64,000 nucleotides of DNA from Polynucleobacter alcilacus (lineage in GTDB: Bacteria; Pseudomonadota; Gammaproteobacteria; Burkholderiales; Burkholderiaceae). Under the pieces are notes generated by a model. That model had not been told where the DNA came from. It did no database searches and saw only the letters and a list, made by a program, of their open reading frames with translations. The position numbers and the translations under genes are program-made. The stretch's first letter is position 1, and each line of letters begins with the position of its first letter. Below are positions 1 to 9,963 of this stretch, piece after piece. The stretch is taken from assembly GCF_018881545.1 (NCBI RefSeq), contig NZ_JACVQD010000001.1, positions 338,039 to 402,038 on the forward strand. The letters run 5' to 3'.

Positions 1-1
1 A

Positions 2-1039
2 CTAGCTAGCCCTATTTCGACCTTAGAGCTGATGAATCTTGCGAGACAAGACACTAAGTCACGACTTATTAAAGCCAATCCGTGGCGCTTTGATAGTGGC
101 CCTTTTGCCAAAAAATCTATCCCCTCCCTCAGCAAGGCAGACTGGACTTTACTGCTTCAGGGCATGGAGGCCCATCACCGCTCAGCCGCGAATATCTTAT
201 CTTGGTTTCGCTTTATTCCAGATGCCCGCTTAGATGACTTAATGATCAGCATTGCAGGATTGGGAGGTGGGGTTGGACCACACTTTGATTCCTATGATGT
301 CTTCTTAATTCAGATGTCTGGCAGAAGGCAATGGCGCATTTCTGAACAAAAAGATTTAAGCCTGAGCCCTAATCTGCCGCTCAAAATTTTGCATAACTTT
401 CAAGCAGAGCAAGAGTGGATTCTAGAGCCGGGTGACATGCTCTATTTACCACCGCATATTGCGCATGATGGTGTAGCCCTCGATGCCGGATGTCAGACTT
501 GGTCCGTTGGCTTTCGCTCGCCCAGCTTTAAAGAGCTTTTGCAGGAAGGTTTATGGCGCTTAGCCGAATCTCTGGAAGACATTCCTGAGCTTGAAAAGAA
601 ATTTGCAGACCCGATGCAAAAGGCAACTGCCTGCGCTGAGCAATTGCCTGAAGAATTAATTGCGCAACTAAAGGTGAAGTTGAGCGCACTGAAGTTAGAC
701 CAAATAGACCGTTTTTTACCTGGAATTACAGCGTATCTTTCTGAGCCCAAACAACAAGCCTTATTTGATGGTCCAAGCAATCCCTTAAGCCCTAAACGAT
801 TTACTGCTCGCTTGGCAACTAGGAAATTAGTTCCTAGCCCCCAAACCCGAATCCTAAGCCATCAAAAGCAAGTATTTTGTAACGGGGAAGAGGTGAGTAA
901 AGACCAATCGAAGGAGGTTACCCTGGCCTGGCAAACCCTTTCAGCTAATAAAAGCCTTATTTCTCGAGATACAAAGGCCCTTCAAGAAGGCAGTCTCTAT
1001 AAGGCTTATCTGGCTGGCTGGCTGGTTTTTGAGGACTAG
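2..1039 (+). CDS. roxA: Ribosomal protein uL16 3-hydroxylase (RoxA/YcfD), 5' end cut by window edge
   Basis: A 2-oxoglutarate/Fe(II)-dependent JmjC-type oxygenase that hydroxylates an arginine of ribosomal protein L16 (uL16). The frame is open to the left edge, and the residues before the first ATG at 32 (PISTLELMN...) still align by eye with E. coli YcfD. The true start is therefore outside the window and about 40 residues are missing. Counting from that ATG, the cupin core shows the iron-binding H84-x-D86 in GGGVGPHFDSYD and the distal His H145 in PPHIAHDG. The SGRRQWR stretch and the C-terminal region also follow YcfD. Family identity is firm; the hydroxylated residue is known from E. coli only. 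Confidence 0.9.
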   Translation, partial: LASPISTLELMNLARQDTKSRLIKANPWRFDSGPFAKKSIPSLSKADWTLLLQGMEAHHRSAANILSWFRFIPDARLDDLMISIAGLGGGVGPHFDSYDVFLIQMSGRRQWRISEQKDLSLSPNLPLKILHNFQAEQEWILEPGDMLYLPPHIAHDGVALDAGCQTWSVGFRSPSFKELLQEGLWRLAESLEDIPELEKKFADPMQKATACAEQLPEELIAQLKVKLSALKLDQIDRFLPGITAYLSEPKQQALFDGPSNPLSPKRFTARLATRKLVPSPQTRILSHQKQVFCNGEEVSKDQSKEVTLAWQTLSANKSLISRDTKALQEGSLYKAYLAGWLVFED

Positions 1040-1148
1040 GTAAAGAGATGGATATAATAAATCCTGGAAATTACCTAGGGATTATCCCTTGATATGTCCA
1101 ACAACAGTTACCGGTAAATGGTGTTCAATTTTTTAGAGGAAATTACAA

Positions 1149-1337
1149 ATGAAGAAGTCACTCGTATTCGCTGCAATGTTAGCTATCGCCTTGGCCGCTT
1201 GCGGTAAAAAAGAAGAAGCAAAACCTGCTGAAGCTCCTGCTGCTGCACCTGCTGCTGCACCTGCTGCTGATGCTCCTGCTGCCGCTCCTGCTGCTCCTGC
1301 CGCTCCTGCTGCACCTGCTGCTGACGCTAAGAAATAA
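1149..1337 (+). CDS. Small Ala/Pro-rich lipoprotein, function unknown
   Basis: A 62-residue protein with an N-terminal hydrophobic segment ending in a lipobox (LAAC, Cys18), so it is probably lipid-anchored. After a short charged stretch (GKKEEAKP) the rest is almost only Ala and Pro, encoded by tandem GCT-CCT-GCT type codons. No domain is recognisable. The start is supported by AGAGGAA a few bases upstream, and the gene is closed by a strong terminator. An Ala/Pro rod of this kind could act as a spacer in the periplasm, but that is inference. The repeat coding makes it a candidate for length variation between strains. Confidence 0.75.
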   Translation: MKKSLVFAAMLAIALAACGKKEEAKPAEAPAAAPAAAPAADAPAAAPAAPAAPAAPAADAKK

Positions 1338-1353
1338 TCTTCTTCTTGAAGAA

Positions 1354-1379
1354 AAAAAGCCGCTGAAAAGCGGCTTTTT
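1354..1379. terminator. Bidirectional intrinsic terminator
   Basis: A perfect 10-base inverted repeat (1354-1363 and 1370-1379) with a 6-base loop TGAAAA. It has A-tracts on one arm and T-tracts on the other, so it can end both the small lipoprotein gene (plus) and the convergent bamC operon (minus). Confidence 0.9.
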
Positions 1380-1400
1380 TATTGTCTCTAAAAATTGAAC

Positions 1401-2549
1401 TTACTTTGACAACTGGTCTGTTAGTAAGTTTAATAATTGCTGACCAGCAGGCGTATTTTCAGGCTTTCCATCGGCATCTTGAACGTAGACACTTGCTGAG
1501 TTCTCACCCGTGCTCTTGACCAAAACTTGATACTTCTTCGCCTTAAGACTTGAATCATCCTTGCTGCTAAAGAGATTGGAGAAGAATCCCTTGGAGTCGC
1601 CGACATCCTTCGCATTCACATAGCGAACAAAGTACACACCATTAGTACGATTACGGTCTTCAACCGTAAAATTCGAGCGATCTAAGGCAAGACCAACGTC
1701 ACGCCAAGAGCGGTCAAAACCTGCGCTTAATTCAATATGGCCTTGGTTATTACCGTCTTGAACATATACTGCTTTTGGTGTCTTGGGTCCCAATGGTGCT
1801 GCAACCATTGCCTTAGCCTGCTCTTGGGTCATTCCCAAGCGCTCCATTAATCGAGCCAAGAAAACGGCTTCTAACTCTGGATCATTGGGGCGCGGGGTCC
1901 AAATCGTATACAAACAATTTCCAGTAGTATCTGATACGCACTTCTCAAGAGCGCCCTTTTGGGTAATGTAGATTTCCGTTTCAGTTGGTTTAGTAGCCTC
2001 TAAACGGGTTTTATATTTATCACGTTCACCAGTATCAGAAATAGAATCTAATACCGAATTCAGGGCCGAACGTAACCAATCTTGAGCAATCTTTGCGCGA
2101 TTCTCAGCCCAATCGGTTTCCATGATTCCAGTTGACGGTGAATCGACTACCAATAAGAATCCATTTTCTTGCCAGAAATCCTTTACTTGCGGATACAACT
2201 CTGGGGCTGGCTTTTCTACCACTAACCAGCGACGTTCACCATCTCTGGCAATACGCATTCCGGGGATACCGGTCATCACATTACTTCTCATCTGTACTGA
2301 TTTTTTAACAGCGGCATTGTATTCAGACATGGTTGCGGTGCCATCTTGAACAATGTAACGACGATCCGCTTGAGCTGTAATCAAGTCAGGTGGGTAGGCT
2401 AGATTAGGGCCGCGCACTGCCCCAGTGCTCTTGTAATCTACTGTGTCACTAGAGGTTACCGATTTGCAGGCAGTTAATGTAGCGGAAACGCTAACTACTA
2501 GAGTAAAAATAGCTATTGATCGGCGGAGTATTTGCAACAAATTCATCAT
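1401..2549 (-). CDS. bamC: Outer-membrane assembly lipoprotein BamC
   Basis: A subunit of the BAM complex that inserts beta-barrel proteins into the outer membrane. The protein has 382 residues (E. coli BamC 344). The N-terminal signal ends in lipobox LTAC with Cys28 as the lipidated residue. An unstructured segment containing YPPDL follows, typical of the part of BamC that contacts BamD, and then two helix-grip domains. The start overlaps the dapA stop by 4 bases, and the dapA-bamC (nlpB) pairing is the same as in E. coli. It is the last gene of the long minus-strand run and ends at the bidirectional terminator. Confidence 0.9.
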   Translation of the reverse strand: MMNLLQILRRSIAIFTLVVSVSATLTACKSVTSSDTVDYKSTGAVRGPNLAYPPDLITAQADRRYIVQDGTATMSEYNAAVKKSVQMRSNVMTGIPGMRIARDGERRWLVVEKPAPELYPQVKDFWQENGFLLVVDSPSTGIMETDWAENRAKIAQDWLRSALNSVLDSISDTGERDKYKTRLEATKPTETEIYITQKGALEKCVSDTTGNCLYTIWTPRPNDPELEAVFLARLMERLGMTQEQAKAMVAAPLGPKTPKAVYVQDGNNQGHIELSAGFDRSWRDVGLALDRSNFTVEDRNRTNGVYFVRYVNAKDVGDSKGFFSNLFSSKDDSSLKAKKYQVLVKSTGENSASVYVQDADGKPENTPAGQQLLNLLTDQLSK

Positions 2550-3472
2550 ATCAAGTCAGCCTGTTTTAATGCTGCCTTTAAAGGCTCACGGAGTGAGGAA
2601 CTTAATGGCGTTAACGGCAAGCGGATGCCCGCAGTAATCTTACCCATTTCATGAAGGGCCCATTTCACAGGAATTGGATTTGCCTCTGTAAACATGGCTT
2701 TATGAACTGCCAATAATTTATATTGGATCTCACGGGTTTTTTTCACATCATCTGACATCGCAGCAGCACACAATTCATGCATTAAACGAGGTGCAACATT
2801 CGCTGTTACAGAAATATTTCCCTTGCCACCCATGAGCATCAACATGGCAGCAGATAAATCATCGCCGGAGAAAACGGAAAAGTCGCGGTGACCGGCACGC
2901 TGTAAATCTGCGATTAATAAAGTGCCGCGCTCAATACTCCCAGTAGCATCCTTGATGCCAATCACACCAGGCACATCAGCCAAGCGTACTACCGTATCGC
3001 CAGCTAGGTCTGCTACAGTGCGACCAGGAACGTTATACAAAATAACTGGAAGATCTACCGACTCGGCAATCTTTTTGAAGTGGGCATACATGCCCTCTTG
3101 CGTTGGCTTATTGTAATAAGGGACTACCTGTAAACTGGCATCAGCGCCTACTTTTTTGGCGAACTGCGTTAGCTCAATTGCTTCCGTAGTGGAATTGCCA
3201 CCCGTACCAGCAATCACCGGAATGCGGCCAGCAATCTGCTCTACCGTGACACGAATGAGTTCACAATGCTCCTCAACAGATACGGTTGGGGATTCTCCGC
3301 TGGTACCGACAATCACAATCCCGTCAGACCCTTCAGCAACATGCCAATCCAATAAGGAGCGCAAACTCGGATAGTCAAGGCTGCCGTCCTCAAACATGGG
3401 TGTGACGATTGCTGGCATGCTGCCAGATATCGCCTTTTTACTACCTTGAGCTGGAGTTGTATTTGTCACCAA
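2546..3472 (-). CDS. dapA: 4-hydroxy-tetrahydrodipicolinate synthase
   Basis: Condenses pyruvate with aspartate semialdehyde, the first committed step of lysine and diaminopimelate synthesis in the cytoplasm. The TIM-barrel aldolase signatures are intact: Thr57-Ser58 in GTSGES, Tyr146 in YNVPGRT, Arg151, and the Schiff-base Lys174 in GIKDATGS. Numbering is shifted by about +13 from E. coli because of an N-terminal extension. The frame begins TTG-GTG with no convincing ribosome-binding site. The first ATG is at residue 19 (MPAIVTPM), close to where most DapA proteins begin, so the exact start is uncertain. Translationally coupled to bamC. Confidence 0.95.
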   Translation of the reverse strand: MVTNTTPAQGSKKAISGSMPAIVTPMFEDGSLDYPSLRSLLDWHVAEGSDGIVIVGTSGESPTVSVEEHCELIRVTVEQIAGRIPVIAGTGGNSTTEAIELTQFAKKVGADASLQVVPYYNKPTQEGMYAHFKKIAESVDLPVILYNVPGRTVADLAGDTVVRLADVPGVIGIKDATGSIERGTLLIADLQRAGHRDFSVFSGDDLSAAMLMLMGGKGNISVTANVAPRLMHELCAAAMSDDVKKTREIQYKLLAVHKAMFTEANPIPVKWALHEMGKITAGIRLPLTPLSSSLREPLKAALKQADLI

Positions 3473-3496
3473 GTATGTACCGATTTTTAGACTGTC

Positions 3497-4072
3497 TTAA
3501 CCTTGAAATTGTAACGGAATGCGCTGTTTTAACGCACCTTTTACAGCGCAAAGCCGTTGAACCATGGCTGGTTTAGGCTGATCCACATAAATATCCTCAT
3601 AAGCCACTACCAGAAGGCTGTGACGAGACGCAAAATTGAGTAATTCCCCTGGATTTAGAAGGAAATTAGGGCTTGAGGGTTTACCAAACTCCCCATTTCC
3701 TTTAGAAAAGGTCTCATAAATCAAAACGCCGTCTGTTTGCAGTATTCCTGGTAACTCATCTAAATGCGGGCGATATAGATAGTTAGTCACCACAATAGCG
3801 CTGAACTCTTCGCCGAGGAGAGGCCAATCTTCCTGTTCAAGATTAAGGCATTTTGGAGTAATCAGAGAATGATTTAAGCTCTCTACTGCTGTGACATCCT
3901 GATCAACGGCGATTACTGAGTATCCTAGCTCAGCCAACAATTCAGAATGACGGCCAGAGCCGCAGGCAAGATCGAGCACTACACCGCCCTTTGGAATCAG
4001 AGGAGCAAAACGTCTGACCCAAGGGGATGCATTCAGAATGCCATCATGCGCACTAGGCAAGGTATTCCTCAA
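3497..4072 (-). CDS. Class I SAM-dependent methyltransferase, substrate unknown
   Basis: A 191-residue Rossmann-fold methyltransferase. Motif I is VLDLACGSGRHS, followed by a strand ending in AVDQD (motif II acidic residue that binds the ribose of S-adenosylmethionine). No substrate domain is visible. It starts with TTG and overlaps the trpS stop by 4 bases (TTGA), so the two are translationally coupled. The position between trpS and dapA does not define a substrate. Family assignment is firm; function is not known from sequence. Confidence 0.8.
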   Translation of the reverse strand: MRNTLPSAHDGILNASPWVRRFAPLIPKGGVVLDLACGSGRHSELLAELGYSVIAVDQDVTAVESLNHSLITPKCLNLEQEDWPLLGEEFSAIVVTNYLYRPHLDELPGILQTDGVLIYETFSKGNGEFGKPSSPNFLLNPGELLNFASRHSLLVVAYEDIYVDQPKPAMVQRLCAVKGALKQRIPLQFQG

Positions 4073-5271
4073 TCGTAGGCAAGGCCCATAGCTTCACGAA
4101 CCTCACGCATCGTTTCTTGGGCCACTTTGCGTGCTTGATCGCAACCATCAGCAATAATCGAACGCAATAAGCTTGGATCATCTAAATACTTCTGAGCGCG
4201 CTCAAACATGGGCTGTTGCTCTGCCAAAATCGCATCGATGACTGGTTGCTTGCACTCCAGACAGCCAATACCCGCGGATTTGCAACCCTTTTCAACCCAC
4301 TGCTTAGTTTCTTCATTGGAATACACGGTGTGTAGTTGCCATACTGGACAGCGTGCCGGGTCTCCGGCATCGGTTCTACGTACCCGAGCAGGATCCGTAG
4401 GCATAGTGCGGATCTTCTTAATCACATCTTCTGGGTTTTCACGAATGCTAATCGTATTGCCATAGGACTTAGACATTTTTTGCCCATCAATACCTGGCAT
4501 GCGGGATGCTGTTGTCAGCAAAGCTTGTGGCTCAGGAAGGATAATTTTGCGCGCACCTTCCAAGAAACCAAATAGTCTCTCACGATCCGCCATCGATAAG
4601 CTTTGCGCTTCTTGAAGTAAAGCCTTGGCTTGCTCAAGCGCTTCATCATCGCCTCGCTCTTGGAAAGCTACACGTAACTCCGCATACATCTTGGCACGTT
4701 TACTGCCGAGCTTCTTGACCGCCTCTAAGGATTTTTCTTCGAATCCAGATTCACGGCCATACAAGTAATTAAAACGACGTGCCACTTCACGAGTCATTTC
4801 AACATGGGGTACTTGATCTTCACCAACAGGAACAAACTGTGCGCGGTAAATCAAAATGTCTGCCGCTTGTAACAAGGGATACCCCAGAAAACCGTAGGTC
4901 TGCAGATCTTTTTCTTTTAATTTTTCGATCTGGTCCTTGTAGGTAGGCACCCGCTCAAGCCAGCCCAATGGGGTTCCCATCGAGAGCAATAAGAAGAGTT
5001 CGGCATGCTCTGGCACCTTACTTTGAATAAATAAGGTTGCTTGGTTAGGATCAACGCCCGTTGCCAACCAATCAATCACCATCTCCCATACAGATTGTTC
5101 AATCACATCTGGGGTTTCGTAATGGGTTGTTAATGCATGCCAATCCGCAACAAAAAAGAAACAGGGATACTCCGATTGCAAACGCACCCAATTTTTGAGT
5201 ACACCATGGTAATGGCCGAGATGCAAATTACCCGTAGGTCGCATACCAGAGAGAACACGTTCAGCAAACAT
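4069..5271 (-). CDS. trpS: Tryptophanyl-tRNA synthetase
   Basis: Class I aminoacyl-tRNA synthetase charging tRNA-Trp. The HIGH signature appears as HLGH (residues 17-20) and the KMSKS loop at 265-269. It has 400 residues, longer than the roughly 330 of E. coli TrpS. The excess is mainly an insert at about residues 174-245 rich in charged helices, placed before the KMSKS region. It lies downstream of the PHP phosphatase and is coupled to the methyltransferase that follows. Confidence 0.95.
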   Translation of the reverse strand: MFAERVLSGMRPTGNLHLGHYHGVLKNWVRLQSEYPCFFFVADWHALTTHYETPDVIEQSVWEMVIDWLATGVDPNQATLFIQSKVPEHAELFLLLSMGTPLGWLERVPTYKDQIEKLKEKDLQTYGFLGYPLLQAADILIYRAQFVPVGEDQVPHVEMTREVARRFNYLYGRESGFEEKSLEAVKKLGSKRAKMYAELRVAFQERGDDEALEQAKALLQEAQSLSMADRERLFGFLEGARKIILPEPQALLTTASRMPGIDGQKMSKSYGNTISIRENPEDVIKKIRTMPTDPARVRRTDAGDPARCPVWQLHTVYSNEETKQWVEKGCKSAGIGCLECKQPVIDAILAEQQPMFERAQKYLDDPSLLRSIIADGCDQARKVAQETMREVREAMGLAYD

Positions 5272-5305
5272 CTTTATTCTTTATCAATGTGATTAACTGC
5301 GTTAT

Positions 5306-6154
5306 TTAATGAAATGCCGACCAAACTGGCGTCAGGTGATCGGGTAAATGGGGTAAGCGCCCAAGGTCAATATGACTTTCGTTGGGATCATGGAAGTCAG
5401 ATCCACGAGATGCTAAAAAACCATATTGCTGTGCAATTTTTCCATACGTAAGATATTGCTCAGGACTATGGCTGCCCGTAATGACTTCAATTGCAAGCCC
5501 CCCAATATCTTTGAAATGCTTAAAGAGTTCGTCCATTTGCATGGCATTGAGTTTATAGCGCCCAGGGTGGGCAATCACTGCCACGCCTCCTGCGGCCGTA
5601 ATCCAGGTAACAGCATCATCTAGAGTAGCCCATCTGTGCGGAACAAATCCCGGCTTATCCTCAACTAAATAATTTTTAAATACCTGTTCCGTATCACGAC
5701 AAACGCCCTGCTCAACAAGAAAACGCGCAAAGTGGGTTCTTGAAATCAAATCATGATTACCAGCAAAATGTAAGGCACCTTCATAGGCTCCTGGAATACC
5801 TACTTGCAATAATTGCTCTGCCATGAGCTTTGCGCGGTTACCCCTACCTTCGCGTGTGCGTCGCAAACCTTCCAAAATACCCACATGATCGGCATCAACC
5901 CCTAAGCCAACAATATGGATCGTTTGTCCCATCCATGTGACAGATATTTCAACGCCCGCAAGATAGTCCATTTTTAATGCATTCGCTGCAAGGCGGGCAC
6001 GTTGTTGGCCGCCCAACTCATCATGATCGGTTAATGCCCAGAGGTGGACACCATTCGCTTTAGCGCGTTCGGCTAATTGTTCGGGTGTCAGTGTGCCATC
6101 AGAAACAACTGAGTGGCAATGCAAATCGGCATTTAGGGTAGAAAAGCGGCTCAT
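5306..6154 (-). CDS. rnm: PHP-domain nucleotide phosphatase (RNase AM / 3',5'-nucleoside bisphosphate phosphatase family)
   Basis: A 282-residue PHP phosphoesterase. The first metal motif is LHCHS (His12, His14) with Asp19; then LTDHDE (Asp43, His44, Asp45), AGVEIS, a late IAHPGRY and the terminal RGSDFHDP. This matches the YciV/Rnm family, whose members remove 5'-nucleotides from short RNAs or the 3'-phosphate of 3',5'-bisphosphates such as pAp. The neighbourhood next to trpS is common in betaproteobacteria. The family is clear; the choice between the two reported activities cannot be made here. Confidence 0.8.
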   Translation of the reverse strand: MSRFSTLNADLHCHSVVSDGTLTPEQLAERAKANGVHLWALTDHDELGGQQRARLAANALKMDYLAGVEISVTWMGQTIHIVGLGVDADHVGILEGLRRTREGRGNRAKLMAEQLLQVGIPGAYEGALHFAGNHDLISRTHFARFLVEQGVCRDTEQVFKNYLVEDKPGFVPHRWATLDDAVTWITAAGGVAVIAHPGRYKLNAMQMDELFKHFKDIGGLAIEVITGSHSPEQYLTYGKIAQQYGFLASRGSDFHDPNESHIDLGRLPHLPDHLTPVWSAFH

Positions 6155-6163
6155 GACCCTATT

Positions 6164-7267
6164 TTAGGTCAAGCTGGTATCAATTACCCGACGCGGCGCA
6201 TCTAGGTAGTCGCGGGACTGCATTTCGATCAAACGGGATACCGTTCGGGAGAATTCAGCGGTAATTTGCCCCTCGGTATACAAATCCGGGGCCGGAAGCT
6301 CTGCAGAGATGATCAATTTGATCTTATGGTCGTATAAAACATCGATCAACCAAATAAAGCGCCGTGCTTCGTTTGTCATTCTAGGGGGCATATAAGGCAC
6401 ACCGGAGAGAATCACCGTATGAAACTGCTTAGCAATTTCTAGATAATCATTCTGCGAACGCGGCCCACAACACAAGGTTTGAAAATCAAACCAAACCACC
6501 CCATCAGCTAAATGCAATGGCCGTAATTCGCGTGACTCAATATATAAGACCGGTTTACTAATTTCCCTTTGATTGCCAATCAGCGTTTGAAACATTTGCC
6601 CAAGGGTCACCTGCGTAATGGCATTCACTGGAGTTAAATAGGCTTCGACCTGTGCCATCTGTACCCGACGGTAATCGTTGCCGGCATCTACATTCAGTAC
6701 GTCCAGTTTATCTTCCAGGAGTTTGATCGCTGGCAATAAACGATCGCGATGCAAGCCATTTGGGTACAACTGATCGGGGCGGTAATTCGAGGTCATCACA
6801 AATTGCACACGGTCTTCAAAAAGTGCGCTCAGCAGACGATATAAGATCATTGCATCGGCAATGTCGTTGATATGAAACTCATCAAAGCAAATCAGTCGAT
6901 AGCGCAGAGAGATTCGTTTAGCCAGCTCATCGAGCGGGTCGGATAGACCAGAAAGCTCATGGAGTTCGCGATGTACTTCACGCATGAACTCATGAAAATG
7001 AATCCGGATCTTTTTCTCTAATGGAGATGCCGCATAAAAGCAGTCCATTAGGAATGATTTACCACGCCCTACTCCACCCCACAAGTACAGTCCACGAGGT
7101 AAGTCTGGTTTAAATATGACTTTCTTCAGATTATTGCTACGAATTTCTTTGTAGGCAATCCACTCGTCTTCGCATTGCTGCAAGCGCTCTACAGCACGAA
7201 GCTGCGCGGAATCGCTGTGATACCCGCGCACCTTTAATTCGTGCTGGTAATACTCAATCGTTTTCAA
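6164..7267 (-). CDS. zapE: Cell-division ATPase ZapE (AFG1-like)
   Basis: A P-loop ATPase of the AFG1/ZapE family, associated in E. coli with the Z-ring at late constriction. Of 367 residues, Walker A is GGVGRGKS (64-71), Walker B is CFDEFHI (127-133), and the sensor region reads FVMTSNYRPDQLYPNGLHRDR. The start codon is TTG placed directly after the TAA of lpd with no gap, so translation probably depends on termination of lpd. The placement after the 2-oxoglutarate dehydrogenase genes is seen in other Burkholderiales. Confidence 0.9.
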   Translation of the reverse strand: MKTIEYYQHELKVRGYHSDSAQLRAVERLQQCEDEWIAYKEIRSNNLKKVIFKPDLPRGLYLWGGVGRGKSFLMDCFYAASPLEKKIRIHFHEFMREVHRELHELSGLSDPLDELAKRISLRYRLICFDEFHINDIADAMILYRLLSALFEDRVQFVMTSNYRPDQLYPNGLHRDRLLPAIKLLEDKLDVLNVDAGNDYRRVQMAQVEAYLTPVNAITQVTLGQMFQTLIGNQREISKPVLYIESRELRPLHLADGVVWFDFQTLCCGPRSQNDYLEIAKQFHTVILSGVPYMPPRMTNEARRFIWLIDVLYDHKIKLIISAELPAPDLYTEGQITAEFSRTVSRLIEMQSRDYLDAPRRVIDTSLT

Positions 7268-8704
7268 TTACATATTTAATGCGCGTTGATCCGTTGCTAA
7301 TGCTGCTTCGCGCATCACCTCTGACAAACTTGGATGGGGATGACAGATACGGGCAATATCTTCAGCTGCTGCTTTAAATTCCATAGCAACTGCAGCTTCA
7401 GCTATAAGGTCCGAAGCATTTGGCCCAATAATATGGACCCCAAGAATTTCATCGGTCTTCGCATCGGCCAATATTTTTACAAAACCATCGGATCGACCCA
7501 TCCCTAATGCACGTCCATTAGCCGCGAATGGAAATTGACCTGCCTTATAAGCAATGCCAGCTTCTTTAAGTGCTTGCTCAGTTTTGCCAACCCAAGCAAT
7601 CTCCGGATCGGTATAAATAACCCAAGGAATGCAGTTGTAGTCAATATGGGGTTTTTGCCCTGCAATAACTTCCGCAACTAACACGCCCTCATCTTCTGCT
7701 TTATGTGCAAGCATGGGACCACGCACTACGTCGCCTACAGCGTATACACCCGGCGCGGAAGTTGCACAGGTATGGTCATCAATCGGAATGAAGCCACGCT
7801 CATCGACTTTGAGGCCAATCTTATCCAAGCCTAATTTATCGGTGTTGGGTACGCGCCCCACAGAAACAATTAAGCGATCACATTCCAGCTTGACGGCTTT
7901 ACCGGCGCTGTCAGTGTAATTCACTACAACACCCTTTTTATCTGCCTTCACTTCACCGATCTTGACACCCATATTGATGTTCAGACCCTGTTTTACAAAA
8001 AGCTTGAGTGCTTCTTTAGCAATACCTTGATCACAGGCTGCCAAGAAGGTGGGCAATGCTTCAAGGACAGTCACTTCGGATCCGAGACGACGCCATACAG
8101 AACCGAGCTCTAAACCAATCACGCCAGCACCAATAACGCCGAGCTTCTTTGGGACTGAATCAAACTTCAGAGCACCTTCGTTATCACAGATCAATACATT
8201 GTCTACAGTGAGCCCTGGCAAATGACGTGCTTTAGAGCCTGTTGCAATAATCACGTTTTTAGCAGTAACCGTTTCTTTATCTTTGCCGTCAATGTTGACT
8301 TGATAGCCATCGGCGCCCTTACCTTCAAAAGATGCATGGCCTTTTAACAAGGTAATTTTGTTTTTGCGAAATAGGAACTGAATACCACTAGTCATCTTCG
8401 TAACGATGTCGTCCTTACGCGCAACCATCTTCTTGGAGTCAATGCTGACAGAGCCCACTTTGATACCATGATCGGCAGCGTGATGACTAATCTTCTCGAA
8501 TTCTTCGGAAGAAGCCAACAAGGCCTTGGAAGGAATACAACCCACATTCAAACAAGTGCCACCTAAGCGTGTCTCCCCTTTAGGATCGTCAAAGCTATTC
8601 GATTCAGCACAGGCGACTTTAAAACCGAGTTGCGCTGCACGTATTGCGGCAATATAGCCACCAGGGCCACCACCAATTACGAGTACATCAAAAGCTTGGC
8701 TCAT
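7268..8704 (-). CDS. lpdA: Dihydrolipoyl dehydrogenase (E3)
   Basis: Flavoprotein E3 that reoxidises the lipoyl group of the 2-oxoglutarate dehydrogenase complex with NAD+. Of 478 residues, the FAD-binding GGGPGG is at 11-16 and the redox disulfide is Cys51/Cys56 in [13 protein letters not shown]. An NAD-binding [10 protein letters not shown] and the C-terminal catalytic His-Glu in HPHPSLSE are present. It is the third gene of the sucA-sucB-lpd set, so it probably serves this complex first; a separate pyruvate-dehydrogenase E3 may exist elsewhere. Confidence 0.95.
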   Translation of the reverse strand: MSQAFDVLVIGGGPGGYIAAIRAAQLGFKVACAESNSFDDPKGETRLGGTCLNVGCIPSKALLASSEEFEKISHHAADHGIKVGSVSIDSKKMVARKDDIVTKMTSGIQFLFRKNKITLLKGHASFEGKGADGYQVNIDGKDKETVTAKNVIIATGSKARHLPGLTVDNVLICDNEGALKFDSVPKKLGVIGAGVIGLELGSVWRRLGSEVTVLEALPTFLAACDQGIAKEALKLFVKQGLNINMGVKIGEVKADKKGVVVNYTDSAGKAVKLECDRLIVSVGRVPNTDKLGLDKIGLKVDERGFIPIDDHTCATSAPGVYAVGDVVRGPMLAHKAEDEGVLVAEVIAGQKPHIDYNCIPWVIYTDPEIAWVGKTEQALKEAGIAYKAGQFPFAANGRALGMGRSDGFVKILADAKTDEILGVHIIGPNASDLIAEAAVAMEFKAAAEDIARICHPHPSLSEVMREAALATDQRALNM

Positions 8705-8716
8705 GATCTTTCCTTC

Positions 8717-9919
8717 TTATAAATCAAGAAGAAGACGTGATGGATCTTCTAAAGCATCCTTCATAGCAACTAAGCCAAGTACCGCTTCACGGCCGTCAAT
8801 GATGCGATGGTCGTATGACAAAGCGAGGTAGTTGATGGGCCGAACCACTACTTGACCATCCTCAACAACAGCACGGTCTTTAGTAGCGTGAATACCCAAA
8901 ATAGCCGATTGTGGCGGGTTAATAATTGGGGTGGAGAGCATAGAGCCAAACACACCACCGTTAGAGATGGAGAAGGTTCCACCAGTTAAATCTTCAATCG
9001 ATAATTTGCCTTCACGTGCCTTAACGCCATACTCAGCAATCTTCTTCTCAATATCAGCCAAGGTCATTTGATCAACGTCACGCAAAATGGGTACTACTAA
9101 GCCCCGTGGTGAACTGACGGCGATACCAATATCAAAGTAGCCGTGGTAAATGATGTCATTACCGTCAACAGATGCATTTAGCAAGGGGAATTTCTTCAAA
9201 GCATGAGTAGCCGCTTTAACAAAGAAAGACATGAAGCCCAACTTCACGCCGTGCACTTTTTCAAACTGATCTTTGTACTTATTACGCATGGCAATGACTG
9301 GAGCCATATTGACTTCATTGAAAGTAGTCAAGATAGCGTTGTTTGCTTGTGACTCCAGCAAACGCTCAGCAATGCGCGCGCGCAAGCGGCTCATTGGTAC
9401 ACGCTCTTCTGGACGATTACCCATTGGAATGGATGCACTTGGTAGGGCAACAGATTTAGTAGTACCAGCAGCGGCATTTAATGCATCGCCCTTTGTAATG
9501 CGTCCATCACGACCAGAGCCGGCAACTTGTTCAGCGCCGATATTGTTTTCAGCCAGAATTTTTGCTGCCGAAGGAGCGGCGGCGGCACCAGTAGATTTAG
9601 CTGGAGCTGCTACTTTTGCAGGAGCGGCAGCTACAACTGCAGGTGCTGCAGCGGCAACGGGTTTAGCAGCCGCGACAGCCGTACTATCAATCTTCGCAAT
9701 CAATTGCTCGGCAACAACAGTGCCGCCATCAGCCACGACGATCTCAGTCAGAACCCCAGCTGAAGGAGATGGCACTTCCAGTACGACTTTATCAGTTTCA
9801 ATTTCAATCAAGATTTCATCTTGACCAACCGCATCGCCAACTTTCTTTTTCCATTGCAATAATGTTGCCTCAGCAACCGATTCAGAGAGTTGCGGAACTT
9901 TAACTTCAAAAATAGCCAT
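8717..9919 (-). CDS. sucB: Dihydrolipoyllysine-residue succinyltransferase (E2 of 2-oxoglutarate dehydrogenase)
   Basis: Core E2 subunit that transfers succinyl groups from lipoyl-lysine to CoA. Domains in order: one lipoyl domain with the modified Lys44 in ETDKVVLE, an Ala/Pro-rich hinge at about 75-115, an E3-binding domain ([10 protein letters not shown]...[10 protein letters not shown]), and the catalytic domain ending in [11 protein letters not shown] with His371 and Asp375. The 400-residue length is normal. The Ala/Pro hinge creates long open frames on the opposite strand that are not genes. Confidence 0.95.
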   Translation of the reverse strand: MAIFEVKVPQLSESVAEATLLQWKKKVGDAVGQDEILIEIETDKVVLEVPSPSAGVLTEIVVADGGTVVAEQLIAKIDSTAVAAAKPVAAAAPAVVAAAPAKVAAPAKSTGAAAAPSAAKILAENNIGAEQVAGSGRDGRITKGDALNAAAGTTKSVALPSASIPMGNRPEERVPMSRLRARIAERLLESQANNAILTTFNEVNMAPVIAMRNKYKDQFEKVHGVKLGFMSFFVKAATHALKKFPLLNASVDGNDIIYHGYFDIGIAVSSPRGLVVPILRDVDQMTLADIEKKIAEYGVKAREGKLSIEDLTGGTFSISNGGVFGSMLSTPIINPPQSAILGIHATKDRAVVEDGQVVVRPINYLALSYDHRIIDGREAVLGLVAMKDALEDPSRLLLDL

Positions 9920-9963
9920 GATTAATCCTAGTTATATGTATGTATGGTGGGTTATGAACACGA

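Noticed and set aside
9273-9824. 183-residue plus-strand frame opposite sucB
   Set aside because: Arises from the Ala/Pro-rich hinge codons of sucB; no independent ribosome-binding site or domain.
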